A stretch of 64,000 nt of DNA, taken from contig NZ_FNPH01000001.1 in assembly GCF_900107255.1 (NCBI RefSeq), forward strand, positions 682,001 to 746,000, written 5' to 3'. This document shows, piece by piece, positions 44,980-54,690 of the stretch (position 1 is the stretch's first letter; every line of letters begins with the position of its first letter). The stretch is from Micromonospora pattaloongensis. Its GTDB lineage: Bacteria; Actinomycetota; Actinomycetes; Mycobacteriales; Micromonosporaceae. The notes under the pieces are model-generated. The model had not been told where the DNA came from. It ran no database searches and worked only from the letters and a program-made list of their open reading frames with translations. A program made the translations under genes and the position numbers.

Positions 44980-46488
44980 CTACTCGGGACGGACCAACGG
45001 GAACAGGATGGTTTCCCGAATACCGAGGCCGGTCAGCGCCATCAGCAGCCGATCGATTCCCATTCCCATGCCGCCCGCCGGGGGCATTCCGTACTCCATC
45101 GCCCGGAGGAAGTCCTCGTCCAGCTGCATGGCCTCGTCGTCGCCCTTTGCCGCCAACTGCGCCTGCGCCACGAGGCGCTCACGCTGCACCACCGGGTCCA
45201 CCAGCTCGCTGTACGCGGTCCCCAGCTCGAAGCCCATGACGTAAAGGTCCCACTTCTCCGCGAGGCCGGGCCGCTCCCGGTGCGCCCGCGTGAGCGGGCT
45301 GGTCTCGATCGGATAGTCGCGCACGAACGTGGGTTCGTGCAGGCGCGGCACGACGAGTTCTTCGAAAAGCTCCTCGGCGAGCTTGCCCGGGCCCCACTTC
45401 GGGTCGACGGCGAGATTGTGCTTCTCGGCGTACTGCACCAGCCGCGCCATGTCGGTGTCGACCGTGACCTCCTCACCCAGCGCCTCGGAAAGCACGCCGT
45501 AGAGGGTCACCGACCGCCACTCGCCACCCAGATCAAGCTCGGTGCCATCGGCGTGGGCCACCACGTGCGATCCACTGATCGCCCGGGCGGCGTCCTGGAC
45601 GAGTTCCCGCGTCAGCGTGGCCATCGTGTTGTAGTCGCCGTACGCCTCGTAGCACTCCAGCATCGCGAACTCGGGCGAGTGCGAAGAGTCGATGCCCTCA
45701 TTACGGAAGTTGCGGTTGATCTCGAAGACGCGATCGATGCCGCCGACGACACAGCGCTTGAGAAAAAGTTCGGGAGCGATTCGGAGGTACAGGTCCGTGT
45801 CGAGCGCATTGCTGTGCGTCACGAATGGCCGCGCCGCGGCGCCGCCGTGGAGCAACTGCAACATCGGCGTCTCGACTTCGAGGAAATCGCGGCCATGCAG
45901 CGAATCACGCAGGCTGCGCAGCACGGTGGCGCGGGTGCGGACCGTCTGGCGGGCCTGCGGCCGCACGATCAGGTCCACGTACCGCTGCCGGACCCGCGCC
46001 TCCTCGCTCAGCGGCTTGTGCGCCACCGGCAACGGCCGCAGCGCCTTCGCGGTCAGCTCCCACGACTCGGCCAGCACCGACAGCTCGCCGCGGCGGCTGG
46101 TGATCACCTCGCCGGTGACGCCGACATGGTCGCCGAGATCGACCAGACGCTTCCACTCGTCCAGCCGCTCCGCGCCGACCCGGTCCAGCGAGAGCATGGC
46201 CTGCAGCTCGGTCCCGTCGCCCTCGCGCAGCGTCGCGAAGCAGAGCTTCCCGGTGTTGCGGAGGAAGATGACGCGTCCCGTCACGGACACCGTTTCCCCG
46301 GTGGCCGTATCGGTCGGCAGTTCGGCGAAGCGCTCGCGCAACGCGGCGAGGCTGGTGGTCCGCGGATAACCGACCGGATACGGTTCGGTCCCCTCGGCGA
46401 GCATGCGTTCCCGCTTTTCCCGGCGGACCCGCATCTGCTCCGGAAGGTCGTCGGTCACGTCAACGGGGACGGGCGTCTGCTCGGTCAC
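44980..46488 (-). CDS. lysS: Lysyl-tRNA synthetase, class II
   Basis: A 502-residue class II synthetase charging tRNA-Lys. The N-terminal OB-fold ([24 protein letters not shown]) binds the anticodon. Catalytic motifs: motif 1 in [12 protein letters not shown], motif 2 [20 protein letters not shown], motif 3 [15 protein letters not shown]. The GTG at 46488 ([11 protein letters not shown]) is used; TATTCT (46501-46506) is 12 nt upstream. A longer ATG start (46536) has no conserved support. It is downstream of coaX, separated by 128 bp. Confidence 0.97.
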   Translation of the reverse strand: MTEQTPVPVDVTDDLPEQMRVRREKRERMLAEGTEPYPVGYPRTTSLAALRERFAELPTDTATGETVSVTGRVIFLRNTGKLCFATLREGDGTELQAMLSLDRVGAERLDEWKRLVDLGDHVGVTGEVITSRRGELSVLAESWELTAKALRPLPVAHKPLSEEARVRQRYVDLIVRPQARQTVRTRATVLRSLRDSLHGRDFLEVETPMLQLLHGGAAARPFVTHSNALDTDLYLRIAPELFLKRCVVGGIDRVFEINRNFRNEGIDSSHSPEFAMLECYEAYGDYNTMATLTRELVQDAARAISGSHVVAHADGTELDLGGEWRSVTLYGVLSEALGEEVTVDTDMARLVQYAEKHNLAVDPKWGPGKLAEELFEELVVPRLHEPTFVRDYPIETSPLTRAHRERPGLAEKWDLYVMGFELGTAYSELVDPVVQRERLVAQAQLAAKGDDEAMQLDEDFLRAMEYGMPPAGGMGMGIDRLLMALTGLGIRETILFPLVRPE

Positions 46489-46615
46489 TGAGTCTTCCCA
46501 AGAATAGGTTCCGGCGGTTGCGGCCAGCCTACTCAAGCGACAACTGGCGAGTTACGGGATAACCGGCGCACGGGTCGCGGGCCACACCCTGCCGCCCGTT
46601 TCGTCCCCGCTTGCG

Positions 46616-47374
46616 TCAGGTGTTGCGCTCGTACACCATCCGCAGCCCGATCAGCGTGATCATCGGCTCGTGATGCGTGATCGTCCGGCACTCCCCGATC
46701 ACCACGGGCGCCAGGCCACCGGTGGCGATCACCGCCTTCAGCTCGCCCAGCTCCTCCACCATCCGCTCCACGATCCGGTCGACCTGGCCCGCGAAGCCGA
46801 AATACATGCCGGACTGCAGGCACTCCACGGTGTTCTTGCCGATCACCGACCGCGGCTTCGTCGGCTCCACCTTGCGCAGCTGCGCGGCGCGGGCGGCGAG
46901 CGCGTCGAACGAGATCTCGATCCCCGGCGCGAACGCGCCGCCGAGGAACTCCCCGCGCGCGCTGATCACGTCGAAGTTGGTGGTGGTGCCGAAGTCCACG
47001 ACGATGGACGGCCCCCCGAAGAGCGCATGCGCCGCGAGCGTGTTCACCACGCGGTCCGCGCCGACCTCCTTCGGGTTGTCGATCGCCAGCTGCACGCCGG
47101 TCTTCACGCCCGGCTCGACGATCACGCTCGGGATGTCGCCGTAGTAGCGGGCCAGCATGGTGCGCAGCGACCGCAACGCGGCGGGAACGGTGGAACACGC
47201 GGCCACCCCGGTGATCTCCACGGCGTCGCCCGCCAACATGCCGCGGAACATCAGGCCGAGCTCGTCGGCGGTGGAGCGGGCGTCGGTCTTGATCCGCCAG
47301 GAGTGGACCAGCTTGTCGCCGTCGAACGTCGCCAGGACCGTGTTGGTGTTACCGATGTCGATGCAGAGCAGCAC
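46616..47374 (-). CDS. coaX: Type III pantothenate kinase
   Basis: A 252-residue ASKHA-fold kinase that phosphorylates pantothenate in CoA synthesis. The phosphate-binding motif is DIGNTNTVLATF at residues 5-16; further conserved parts are GADRVVNTLAAH, IVVDFGTTTNFDVI and GIEISFDAL, and the C-terminal VIATGGLA. It follows nadC by six bases on the same strand, in the nadB-nadC-coaX order common in Actinobacteria, and joins panC/panD here to make a CoA and NAD precursor block. Confidence 0.96.
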   Translation of the reverse strand: MLLCIDIGNTNTVLATFDGDKLVHSWRIKTDARSTADELGLMFRGMLAGDAVEITGVAACSTVPAALRSLRTMLARYYGDIPSVIVEPGVKTGVQLAIDNPKEVGADRVVNTLAAHALFGGPSIVVDFGTTTNFDVISARGEFLGGAFAPGIEISFDALAARAAQLRKVEPTKPRSVIGKNTVECLQSGMYFGFAGQVDRIVERMVEELGELKAVIATGGLAPVVIGECRTITHHEPMITLIGLRMVYERNT

Positions 47375-47380
47375 CGCGTC

Positions 47381-48319
47381 TCATCCCCTCGGCAGCGGAT
47401 CGGGCACCGCCCCGCCGGCGCCGGTCGGCCGCAGGTCCAGTGCGATGTCCAAGATAGGCGAGGAGTGGGTCAACGCCCCCACCGAGAGGTAGTCCACCCC
47501 CGTGGCCGCGTACCGCGCCGCCACCTCCAGCGTCAGGCCGCCCGTCGCCTCCAGCTCGGCGCGGTCGCCGACAACCTCGACCACCTCGCGCAACGTCTCC
47601 GGCGACATGTTGTCGCAGAGCAGGAAGTCCGCTCCGGCCTCCACCGCCTCCACGGCCTCCGCCACCGTGGTGACCTCGACCTGGACCGGAACCTCGGGGA
47701 ACGCGGTCCGGACCCGGCGGTACGCCGCCGCGATGCCGCCGGCCGCGAGCTTGTGATTGTCCTTGATCATCGCGACGTCGTAGAGGCCCATGCGCTTGTT
47801 GGTGCCGCCACCGGCCCGGACCGCGTACTTCTCCAGCAGCCGAAGCCCCGGCGTGGTCTTGCGCGTGTCCAGCACCATCGCCTTCGTGCCGGCCAGCGCG
47901 TCGGCCCAGGCCCGGGTGTGCGTGGCCACCCCCGACATCCGGCTCAGCAGGTTCAGCGCGGTGCGCTCGGCCGTGAGCAGCAGTCGGGTCGGTCCGGTCA
48001 CCGTCGCCAGCACGTCGCCGCGCGCCACCACCGCGCCGTCGCCGGCGCGCAGCACCACCTCGACCGTACGGCCACCCGCGCCGACCGCGCCGACCAGCTC
48101 GAAGACGGCCGCCAGCACGGCGAGCCCGGCGACCACCCCGTCGGCCCGCGCGACCACGTCCGCGGTGTCGGTCTGCGCCTCGGGAATCGTCGCCAGACTC
48201 GTCACGTCCCGCAGCTCGGGACCCAGATCCTCGGTCAGCGCCTCGCGCACGATCCGCTCCACGGCCGCCGCCGGCAGCCCGGCCTCCCGCAGCGCCTGCG
48301 CCGTCGTTGGTGTCAGCAC
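47381..48319 (-). CDS. nadC: Nicotinate-nucleotide diphosphorylase (carboxylating), quinolinate phosphoribosyltransferase
   Basis: A 312-residue enzyme converting quinolinate and PRPP to nicotinate mononucleotide. Recognisable segments: ALTEDLGPELRDVTS, VAGLAVLAAVF, RTALNLLSRMSGVATHTRAW, VLDTRKTTPGLRLLEKYAVRAGGGTNKR (substrate-binding Arg/Lys) and IKDNHKLAAGG, ADFLLCDNMSPETLR. The GTG start (48319) overlaps the nadB stop by seven bases, and sits next to the nadB 33-bp repeats, so repeat number changes would move the nadB end relative to nadC but not break frame. Confidence 0.96.
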   Translation of the reverse strand: MLTPTTAQALREAGLPAAAVERIVREALTEDLGPELRDVTSLATIPEAQTDTADVVARADGVVAGLAVLAAVFELVGAVGAGGRTVEVVLRAGDGAVVARGDVLATVTGPTRLLLTAERTALNLLSRMSGVATHTRAWADALAGTKAMVLDTRKTTPGLRLLEKYAVRAGGGTNKRMGLYDVAMIKDNHKLAAGGIAAAYRRVRTAFPEVPVQVEVTTVAEAVEAVEAGADFLLCDNMSPETLREVVEVVGDRAELEATGGLTLEVAARYAATGVDYLSVGALTHSSPILDIALDLRPTGAGGAVPDPLPRG

Positions 48320-50061
48320 GAACCCTCCATCCCCGCCGCGCCGGACGGCGCGCCCCCGTCCATCCCCGCCGCGCCGGACGGCGCGCCCCCGTCCATCCCC
48401 GCCGCGCCGGACGGCGCGCCCCCGTCCCAAGTCAGCTGCACCGATCCCGTCGGCGCGATCCCGCTCACCAGATGCCCCAGCCAGTCGTCGCCCGCCGTCG
48501 GGAAATCCTCCCGCCAGTGGCACCCCCGGGTCTCCTGCCGGGCATACGCCGCCGCGACCAGCGCCGAGGCGACGGTGAGCAGATTTGCCGCCTCCCAGCT
48601 CGCCGTCCGGGCCGCGGCCGTCTCGGTCCCCAGCCGCACCAGCTCCGCGGCGCTCGCCGCCAGCGACTCCGCCGACCGCAGCACGCCCGCGCCCCGCGTC
48701 ATCGCCCGCTGCAGCGCCGGCCGGGTCGCCGGGTCGGCCGCCCAGCCGACCCGGTCGTCGTCGCCGGGCGCCGGGTCGGACTGCGCCGGCAGGTCGCGGG
48801 CGATGTCGTCGGCGATGCGCCGGGAGAAGACCAGCCCCTCCAGCAACGAGTTGCTGGCGAGCCGGTTCGCGCCGTGCACGCCGGTGCAGGCGACCTCGCC
48901 GCAGGCGTACAGGCCGGGGATGGAGGTGCGGCCGGACAGGTCCGTGCGGACGCCGCCGGACGCGTAGTGCGCGGCGGGCGTCACCGGGATCAGCTCCGTC
49001 ACGGGGTCGATCCCGGCGGCCCGGCAGGACGCGACGATGGTGGGGAAGCGCTGTTCCAGGAACGCCCCGCCGAGGTGCCGGGCGTCCAGGTGGACGCGGT
49101 CGACGCCGTCGGCGATCAGCACCCGGTGGATGCCCTTGGCGACCACGTCGCGGGGCGCCAGCTCGGCCAGCGGGTGCTGGCCGACCATGAACCGCTTGCC
49201 GTCGCCGTCGACCAGGTGCGCGCCCTCGCCGCGCAGCGCCTCGGAGACCAGCGGCTGCTGCGCCCCGCCGGCCGGCACGACCAGGGCGGTGGGGTGGAAC
49301 TGGACGAACTCGAGATCGGTCACGGCGGCCCCGGCACGCATCGCCAACGCGACGCCGTCGCCGGTCGAGACCGCCGGGTTGGTGGTCGCGGCGAAGATCT
49401 GCCCCATCCCACCGGTGGCCAACACGACCGCGCGGGCCAGCACGGCCCCCACGCCGTCCTCGCTGCCCTCGCCGAGCACGTGCAGCGTCACCCCGCACGC
49501 CCGTCCGTCGCGGTCACGCAGCAGGTCCAGCACCAGCGCGTGCTCGACGAGGCGGATCCACGGGTCCCGGCGCACGGCGGCGTGCAGCGCCCGCTGCACC
49601 TCCGCGCCGGTGGCGTCGCCGCCCGCGTGCACGATCCGGTTGGCGCGGTGCCCGCCCTCCCGGGTCAGCATCAGCGAGCCGTCGGAGTTCCGGTCGAACT
49701 CCGCCCCGAGGCGGATCAGCTCGCGAAGCCGGGTCGGGCCCTCCTCGACGAGCGTCCGGACCGCGCGCGGATCGCAGAGCCCGACCCCGGCGATCTCGGT
49801 GTCCGTGGCGTGCGCGTCCGCGGAGTCCAGCGGGTCCAGGACCGCCGCGATCCCGCCCTGCGCCCACCGGGTCGAGCCGTCGTCGATGTTGACCTTCGTG
49901 ACCACGGTGACGTGCAGTCCCGCCTCGCGCAGGTGCAGCGCGGCGGTGAGCCCGGCGATCCCGGACCCCACGACCACGACGTCGGTGGTCTCCGCCCAGC
50001 CGGGCGCCGGCGCGGCCAGCCGGCGGGGCAGCGCCGGCAGGTCAGGTCTGCGAACGTGCAT
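48313..50061 (-). CDS. nadB: L-aspartate oxidase
   Basis: A 582-residue flavoenzyme oxidising L-aspartate to iminoaspartate, first step of NAD synthesis. The FAD-binding start is VVVVGSGIAGLTAALHL. Active-site regions include GSTRWAQGGIAAVL, LTREGGHRANRIVH and EFVQFHPTAL, and the second FAD loop GLYACGEVACTGVHGANRLASNSLLEGLVF. The enzyme is normally about 530-560 residues. Its end here is extended by three perfect copies of an 11-residue unit (DGGAPSGAAGM), encoded by a 33-bp repeat, with no functional equivalent in relatives that I know. nadA (quinolinate synthase) is not in the window. Confidence 0.95.
   Translation of the reverse strand: MHVRRPDLPALPRRLAAPAPGWAETTDVVVVGSGIAGLTAALHLREAGLHVTVVTKVNIDDGSTRWAQGGIAAVLDPLDSADAHATDTEIAGVGLCDPRAVRTLVEEGPTRLRELIRLGAEFDRNSDGSLMLTREGGHRANRIVHAGGDATGAEVQRALHAAVRRDPWIRLVEHALVLDLLRDRDGRACGVTLHVLGEGSEDGVGAVLARAVVLATGGMGQIFAATTNPAVSTGDGVALAMRAGAAVTDLEFVQFHPTALVVPAGGAQQPLVSEALRGEGAHLVDGDGKRFMVGQHPLAELAPRDVVAKGIHRVLIADGVDRVHLDARHLGGAFLEQRFPTIVASCRAAGIDPVTELIPVTPAAHYASGGVRTDLSGRTSIPGLYACGEVACTGVHGANRLASNSLLEGLVFSRRIADDIARDLPAQSDPAPGDDDRVGWAADPATRPALQRAMTRGAGVLRSAESLAASAAELVRLGTETAAARTASWEAANLLTVASALVAAAYARQETRGCHWREDFPTAGDDWLGHLVSGIAPTGSVQLTWDGGAPSGAAGMDGGAPSGAAGMDGGAPSGAAGMEGSC
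48328..48426 (-). repeat. 33-bp perfect tandem repeat, three copies, at the nadB 3' end
   Basis: Copies at 48328-48360, 48361-48393 and 48394-48426 are identical. Each encodes DGGAPSGAAGM. The repeat ends nine bases from the nadC start codon. Confidence 0.97.
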
Positions 50062-50123
50062 CCGGACAGTCAACCGCGCGCGCTCACCGAGCCGAGCGCC
50101 GGGGGCGGGGATTGAGCGGGCCG

Positions 50124-51032
50124 TTACTCGTACTGGATGGGAAGCGCGCCGGCGCCGGCGCCCTTCAGCGGCTTCGTCACCGTGCGGTCGCTGAGCCACA
50201 GGTAGCACCGGACGCCCCGGTTGCCGGCCTTCCAGTCGCCGCTGCCGCCGGGCAGCGAGATCACGCCGACCCGGTACTTGAGGTTCCCGTCGTCGGGCAG
50301 CCCCGCGTACCGCGCGATGACGCTGCGGCACTCGTTGTGGAACCGGCTCCAGTCCGCGTCCTTCGTCGGATACGCGATGTCCGGAGCCTTCCAGACGCCC
50401 GCGAACTCGCCGTTGTGCGGCTTCGCGCAGCTCGTGGCGGGCATGGTGTCGATGGAGTCGTCCTTGGCGAGCTTGATCGCGTAACAGCCGAGGCGCAGCG
50501 GCGACGACGGCGCCTTCAGGGCGTTGCGCAGACTGGCCGTGCGGGTCGCGGTGTCGCCGTTGTCCTCGATGGTGGTCACCTCGGTGACGTCGCACCGGAA
50601 CCAGCGCGAGCCGCCGGCCCAGGCCGCGGCGGACGGGAGCGCCATGCCCATCCAGAGCCGGCCGGTCCGCCAGGCGCCGCCGACGTACTGCGCGGTCTTG
50701 GCGTCGCACTCGGCGTACGCGGCGCGCAGCTCGGCGGAGCCCACGGGCGGCGGCGTGCTGCGCTTGCCGGCGCTGCCGCCGAGTGTGCCGACGTGCACGG
50801 TCTCCACGCGGTGGCTCGTCGCGCAGTCGACGGGGTCGAACGCGGACAGGTACGCGGTGTCGGCGAAGTCGGCGGCGTAGCAGGTGCCGGCGGGCGGCGT
50901 GAACGATTTCGGGCTCGGGACCGCCGCCCAGTCGTCGGTCAGCGCGCCGTCAACGCCGGCCGGTTTCCCGCAGGCCGTCAGCAGCAGCGCGGCGGCACCG
51001 CCCAATGCCACAGCGGTCAACCAACGACGCAT
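50124..51032 (-). CDS. Septum-formation-like lipoprotein
   Basis: A 302-residue lipoprotein with lipobox LLTAC (C21). Two similar cysteine-containing halves occur in the mature part: TCYAADFADTAYLSAFDPVDCATSHRVETVHVG and LGCYAIKLAKDDSIDTMPATSCAKPHNGEFAGVW, the pattern of the septum formation family (PF13845-like), with a conserved C-x-H sequence. Such proteins are surface-exposed and of unknown biochemical role. The ATG 51032 is chosen because upstream codons lack a signal peptide. It lies between panD and nadB on the same strand but is unlikely to take part in cofactor synthesis. Confidence 0.82.
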   Translation of the reverse strand: MRRWLTAVALGGAAALLLTACGKPAGVDGALTDDWAAVPSPKSFTPPAGTCYAADFADTAYLSAFDPVDCATSHRVETVHVGTLGGSAGKRSTPPPVGSAELRAAYAECDAKTAQYVGGAWRTGRLWMGMALPSAAAWAGGSRWFRCDVTEVTTIEDNGDTATRTASLRNALKAPSSPLRLGCYAIKLAKDDSIDTMPATSCAKPHNGEFAGVWKAPDIAYPTKDADWSRFHNECRSVIARYAGLPDDGNLKYRVGVISLPGGSGDWKAGNRGVRCYLWLSDRTVTKPLKGAGAGALPIQYE

Positions 51033-51125
51033 CGCGTCCCTCCCGGCCGGCAGCACTCTCCGGCGGCCGAGCATACGGCACCCGCCTGACGGCCCTGCGG
51101 CGTCGACACTCGGCGTCACGCAGCG

Positions 51126-51551
51126 TCACGCAGCGAGGGTCTGGTCCCCCCGGACCAGGTCGCCGGCCATCCCCGGCGCCACGCCCGCCGCGTCGCTGTC
51201 GAGCTGGATCACGCGGTTCGCCGCGTCGACGTGCACCACCCGCGGCTCGTACGACCGCGCCTCGGCGTCGTCCATCTGCCCGTACGAGATGAGGATGACC
51301 AGGTCGCCCGGCTGCACGAGGTGCGCCGCCGCGCCGTTGATCCCGATCACGCCACTGCCCCGCTGACCCGGGATCACGTACGTCTCCAGCCGCGCGCCGT
51401 TGGTGACGTCGACGATGGCGACCTGCTCGCCGGGGAGCAGGTCCGCGGCGTCGAGGAGGTCCTGGTCGATGGTGACCGAGCCGACGTAGTGCAGGTTGGC
51501 CTGCGTCACCGTGGCGCGGTGGATCTTGGACTTGAGCATGGTGCGGAACAT
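51126..51551 (-). CDS. panD: Aspartate 1-decarboxylase
   Basis: A 141-residue pro-enzyme making beta-alanine for pantothenate. The self-cleavage site is G24-S25 (HYVGSVTID), giving the pyruvoyl-bearing alpha chain. Other conserved parts are [23 protein letters not shown] and [21 protein letters not shown]. The start ATG gives [16 protein letters not shown], the canonical N-terminus, preceded by GAAAGGATC. It follows panC by 74 bp, an order found throughout Actinobacteria. Confidence 0.97.
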   Translation of the reverse strand: MFRTMLKSKIHRATVTQANLHYVGSVTIDQDLLDAADLLPGEQVAIVDVTNGARLETYVIPGQRGSGVIGINGAAAHLVQPGDLVILISYGQMDDAEARSYEPRVVHVDAANRVIQLDSDAAGVAPGMAGDLVRGDQTLAA

Positions 51552-51625
51552 CGGAGATCCTTTCGGCGTCCGCCGGTCAGGGGCTATCCGGACCGCGGGA
51601 CGGTCCGTGTCGACTGGGCCTTCGG

Positions 51626-52501
51626 TTACTGAGCGGGAGCGAGGTCCGCCGGGGCGTTGTCGATCAGGCGGGTCGTACCTACCCGCGCGGCGACCAGCAG
51701 GCGCGCCGGACCGGACCCGGGTGCCGGACCCAGGTCCGGGTCCGTCAGCACCAGGTAGTCCACCTCCACGCCCTCCACACCGTCGAACGCTTCGCGGGCC
51801 GCCGCTATTGCCGCCTCCGCGCCCGCGCCGCGCCCGGCCGCCGCCGCGCCGGCCCGCAGCGCCGCCGACAGGCTCAGCGCGGCCTGCCGCTCCGGCGCCG
51901 ACAGGTACCGGTTCCGGCTGGACAGCGCCAGGCCGTCCGGTTCGCGTACGGTCGGCACCCCCACGATCTCGACCGGCACTTCCAGGTCCCGCACCATCAG
52001 CCGGATCAGCGCGAGCTGCTGGTAGTCCTTCTCACCGAAGAACGCGAGATCGGGGCGGGTGAGCTGGAGGAGCTTGAGCACCACGGTGAGAACGCCGTGG
52101 AAGAAGCCCGGTCGGCTCGCCCCCTCCAGCCGCTCCCCCAGCGGCCCCGGGTTCACCCGCACCGCGGGCTCGCCCGCCGGGTACATCTCCTGCGCGCTCG
52201 GCGCGAACACCAGCGCCGCGCCCTCCCGCTGGCAGAGCTCCAGGTCCGCGTCGAGAGTGCGGGGGTACCGGTCGAAGTCCTCGGTGGGCCCGAACTGGAG
52301 GGGGTTCACGAAGATCGTCACGATCACGTGGTCGGCGCGGTCGCGGGCCGCACGCAGCAGCGCCGCGTGCCCCTCGTGCAGCGCGCCCATCGTCATCACC
52401 ACCGCGACGGTGCCGGTCATCCGGCTCCGCGCCGCGGCGAGCTCGCCGCGGGTCCGGGCCACCTCCGGCGCCACCGCCACCCCCTGCTGATCACGCGTCA
52501 T
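51626..52501 (-). CDS. panC: Pantothenate synthetase
   Basis: A 291-residue ligase joining pantoate and beta-alanine. The HIGH-like nucleotide-binding motif is [13 protein letters not shown]; the KMSKS-like loop is [14 protein letters not shown]. The pantoate-binding [20 protein letters not shown] and [13 protein letters not shown] segments are intact. The ATG overlaps the DUF2520 gene's stop (ATGA at 52498-52501), so it is translationally coupled. Usual length is 280-310. Confidence 0.97.
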   Translation of the reverse strand: MTRDQQGVAVAPEVARTRGELAAARSRMTGTVAVVMTMGALHEGHAALLRAARDRADHVIVTIFVNPLQFGPTEDFDRYPRTLDADLELCQREGAALVFAPSAQEMYPAGEPAVRVNPGPLGERLEGASRPGFFHGVLTVVLKLLQLTRPDLAFFGEKDYQQLALIRLMVRDLEVPVEIVGVPTVREPDGLALSSRNRYLSAPERQAALSLSAALRAGAAAAGRGAGAEAAIAAAREAFDGVEGVEVDYLVLTDPDLGPAPGSGPARLLVAARVGTTRLIDNAPADLAPAQ

Positions 52502-53481
52502 GCCGCCGCCTCCCGCTCGGCCGGCGCGGCGTCGGTCGCCAGCACGTCGAGCAGCGACTCGGCGTCCGCCGGGCGCAGCCGTCCCGCCGCGATGGCGCGG
52601 TCCGCGGTGCGCCGGGCCAGCGCCACGTAGGTCGGAACCGACTCCGGGGCGGTCCCGGCGAGCCGGTCGAGGTGCCGGGCGACGGTGCCGGCGTCGCCGC
52701 GCGACACCGGGCCGGTGAGCGCCGCGTCCCCGAGCCGCAGCGTGTTCTCCAGCGCCGCGCGCACCAGCGGGCCCAACACCTTCTCCGGGTGCCGCACGCC
52801 GGCGTCGCCGAGCCGGTCCAGCGCCTCGTTCACGAGCGTCACCAGGTGGTTGGCGCCGTGCGCGAGCGCGGCGTGGTAGAGCGGACGGTCGGCCTCGGCG
52901 ACCCACTCGGGGCTGCCGCCCAGCTCGGCCACGAGCCGCTCGGCGAGCGGCCGCAGCGGCGGCGGCGCGGTCAGGCCGTACGAGATGCCGGCGAGACGGT
53001 CGAGGTCGGCCGGCTCGCCGGTGAAGGTCATCGCGGGGTGCAGCGCCAGCGGGCGGGCCCCGGCGGCGACGGCCGGCGCCAGCACGGCGAGACCGTGCGC
53101 GCCGGAGGTGTGCGCCACGACCTGACCCGCGCGCAGCGCCCCGGTCTCGGCCAGTCCGGCGATCACGGCAGCGAGCGCGTCGTCCGGCACCGCGACGATC
53201 AGCAGGTCGGCTGCGGCCCGGGCCACCTCGTCGGCGGGCAGGTTGGCGGCGCCGGGCAGCAGGCGCGCGATCCGCGCCTTCGCGGCGGCGGAGACCCCCG
53301 AGGCGGCGGCCACGTGGTGGCCGGCCCGGGCGAGAGCGGCGCCGAGCACGGCGCCGACCCGGCCGGCGCCGATCACGCCGACGGTGAGGGAGGAAGAATC
53401 GGCCCGCCCGCCGGAGCCGGCGGGGGCCTGAGCCGGGATCGCCGGGGCATGGCCCGGGCGCTGGCGCGGCGATGCGCTCAT
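52498..53481 (-). CDS. Rossmann-fold oxidoreductase, DUF2520 type
   Basis: A 327-residue protein. A GxGxxG dinucleotide-binding motif opens the fold ([24 protein letters not shown]) after a disordered 30-residue N-terminus. DUF2520 follows at the C-terminus ([30 protein letters not shown]-type motif). These proteins resemble pyrroline-5-carboxylate/6-phosphogluconate dehydrogenase folds and are almost always linked to panC in Actinobacteria, so a ketopantoate reductase-like role (PanE-type) has been suggested; not proven. It is the first gene of the panC-panD-nad operon, divergent from the MidA methyltransferase. Confidence 0.88.
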   Translation of the reverse strand: MSASPRQRPGHAPAIPAQAPAGSGGRADSSSLTVGVIGAGRVGAVLGAALARAGHHVAAASGVSAAAKARIARLLPGAANLPADEVARAAADLLIVAVPDDALAAVIAGLAETGALRAGQVVAHTSGAHGLAVLAPAVAAGARPLALHPAMTFTGEPADLDRLAGISYGLTAPPPLRPLAERLVAELGGSPEWVAEADRPLYHAALAHGANHLVTLVNEALDRLGDAGVRHPEKVLGPLVRAALENTLRLGDAALTGPVSRGDAGTVARHLDRLAGTAPESVPTYVALARRTADRAIAAGRLRPADAESLLDVLATDAAPAEREAAA

Positions 53482-53592
53482 GATGTGATCCAGTCCTCGA
53501 AGTGTGGTACCGGTCGCCCGCAAGTATGCGCCGGGATCGCGGAGCCGACACAACCATGTGTGAAAACCTTCACCCGCCCTCCGAGATCCCCA

Positions 53593-53650
53593 CGATCTTG
53601 GAGTTATGGCGCGGAAATGGCCGAAATGTGGAGCCACAAGTCCAAGATCG
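53593..53650. repeat. Intergenic inverted repeat (family 1), second copy
   Basis: Arms 53593-53610 and 53633-53650 (18 bp, two mismatches) carry the same GATCTTGGA(C/G)TTATGG core as the repeat at 986-1062. It lies in the divergent gap between the DUF2520 gene and the methyltransferase gene, so here it cannot be a simple terminator. Confidence 0.75.
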
Positions 53651-53675
53651 TCGGAATCTTGGCGGAGGGAGCGCG

Positions 53676-54659
53676 GTGCGGGTGCGGTGGCGGGACGCGA
53701 TGGCTCGCGCGCTGTACGGGGCCGGCGGGTTCTTCGTCGCGGCGGGGTCCGAGCCGGCGGGGCATTTCCGGACGAGCGTGCACGCGTCGCCGCTCTTCAC
53801 CGAGGCGCTGCTGCGCCTGCTCGACCGCGTCGACGCGGCGCTGGGTCACCCCGAACGGCTCGACGTGGTCGACGTGGGCGCCGGCCGGGGCGAACTGCTC
53901 GCCCGGCTCGCCGGACAGGCACCGGCCCCGCTGGCCGGACGGCTCCGGCTGACCGCGGTCGAGCTGGCCCCCCGCCCGGACGACCTGCCGCCCGCGATCG
54001 CGTGGCGATCCGACACGCCCACCGAGCTCACCGGCCTGCTGCTCGCGACCGAGTGGCTGGACAACGTGCCGCTGGACGTCGCGACCGACGGCCGGTACCT
54101 GCTGGTCGATCCCGAGACCGGCGACGAGGGGCCGGGACCCCGGCTAGACGCGGCGGACGCCGCCTGGGCGCGGGAATGGTGGCCGGCGCCCCCGCAGGAC
54201 CGGGTGGAGATCGGGCGGGCCCGCGACGACGCCTGGGCGGGCGCGGTCGCGGCGCTGCGGCGCGGGCTCGCGCTCACCGTGGACTACGGGCACGTTCGTG
54301 CCGAGCGGCCGGCCGGCGGGACGCTGACCGGGTACCGGCACGGCCGCCAGGTGCCCCCGGTGCCCGACGGCAGCTGCGACGTCACCGCTCACGTCGCGCT
54401 GGACTCCGTCGCGGCGGCCGGCGCGGCGGCCGCCGACGGAGCGCCGTACACCCTGCTCTCCCAGCGGGCGGCGCTGCACGCGCTCGGGATCGACGGGCGC
54501 CGACCGCCGTTGGCGCTCGCCGGCACGGACCCGGCCGGCTACCTGCGCGCGCTGGCCGCCGCGACCGCCGCCGCCGAGCTCACCGACCCCGCCGGGCTCG
54601 GCGCCCACCGATGGCTGCTGCAGCCGGTCCGCGCCCAGCTCGACGGGCTGCTCGGGTGA
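53676..54659 (+). CDS. MidA/NDUFAF7-family SAM-dependent methyltransferase
   Basis: A 327-residue methyltransferase. SAM motif I is [19 protein letters not shown] near residue 65; the family's characteristic acidic turn after the helix is [13 protein letters not shown]. The C-terminal segment [11 protein letters not shown]...[28 protein letters not shown] is diagnostic of the MidA (DUF185) family. The human member NDUFAF7 dimethylates an Arg of the complex I subunit NDUFS2, the NuoD homologue; here the next gene is a nuoD, 31 bp downstream, so the same role is likely. The GTG 53676 follows GGAGGG (53664-53669). Confidence 0.88.
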   Translation: MRVRWRDAMARALYGAGGFFVAAGSEPAGHFRTSVHASPLFTEALLRLLDRVDAALGHPERLDVVDVGAGRGELLARLAGQAPAPLAGRLRLTAVELAPRPDDLPPAIAWRSDTPTELTGLLLATEWLDNVPLDVATDGRYLLVDPETGDEGPGPRLDAADAAWAREWWPAPPQDRVEIGRARDDAWAGAVAALRRGLALTVDYGHVRAERPAGGTLTGYRHGRQVPPVPDGSCDVTAHVALDSVAAAGAAAADGAPYTLLSQRAALHALGIDGRRPPLALAGTDPAGYLRALAAATAAAELTDPAGLGAHRWLLQPVRAQLDGLLG

Positions 54660-54690
54660 GAACGACGGCGGCCGTGGCACGATGCTGGGC

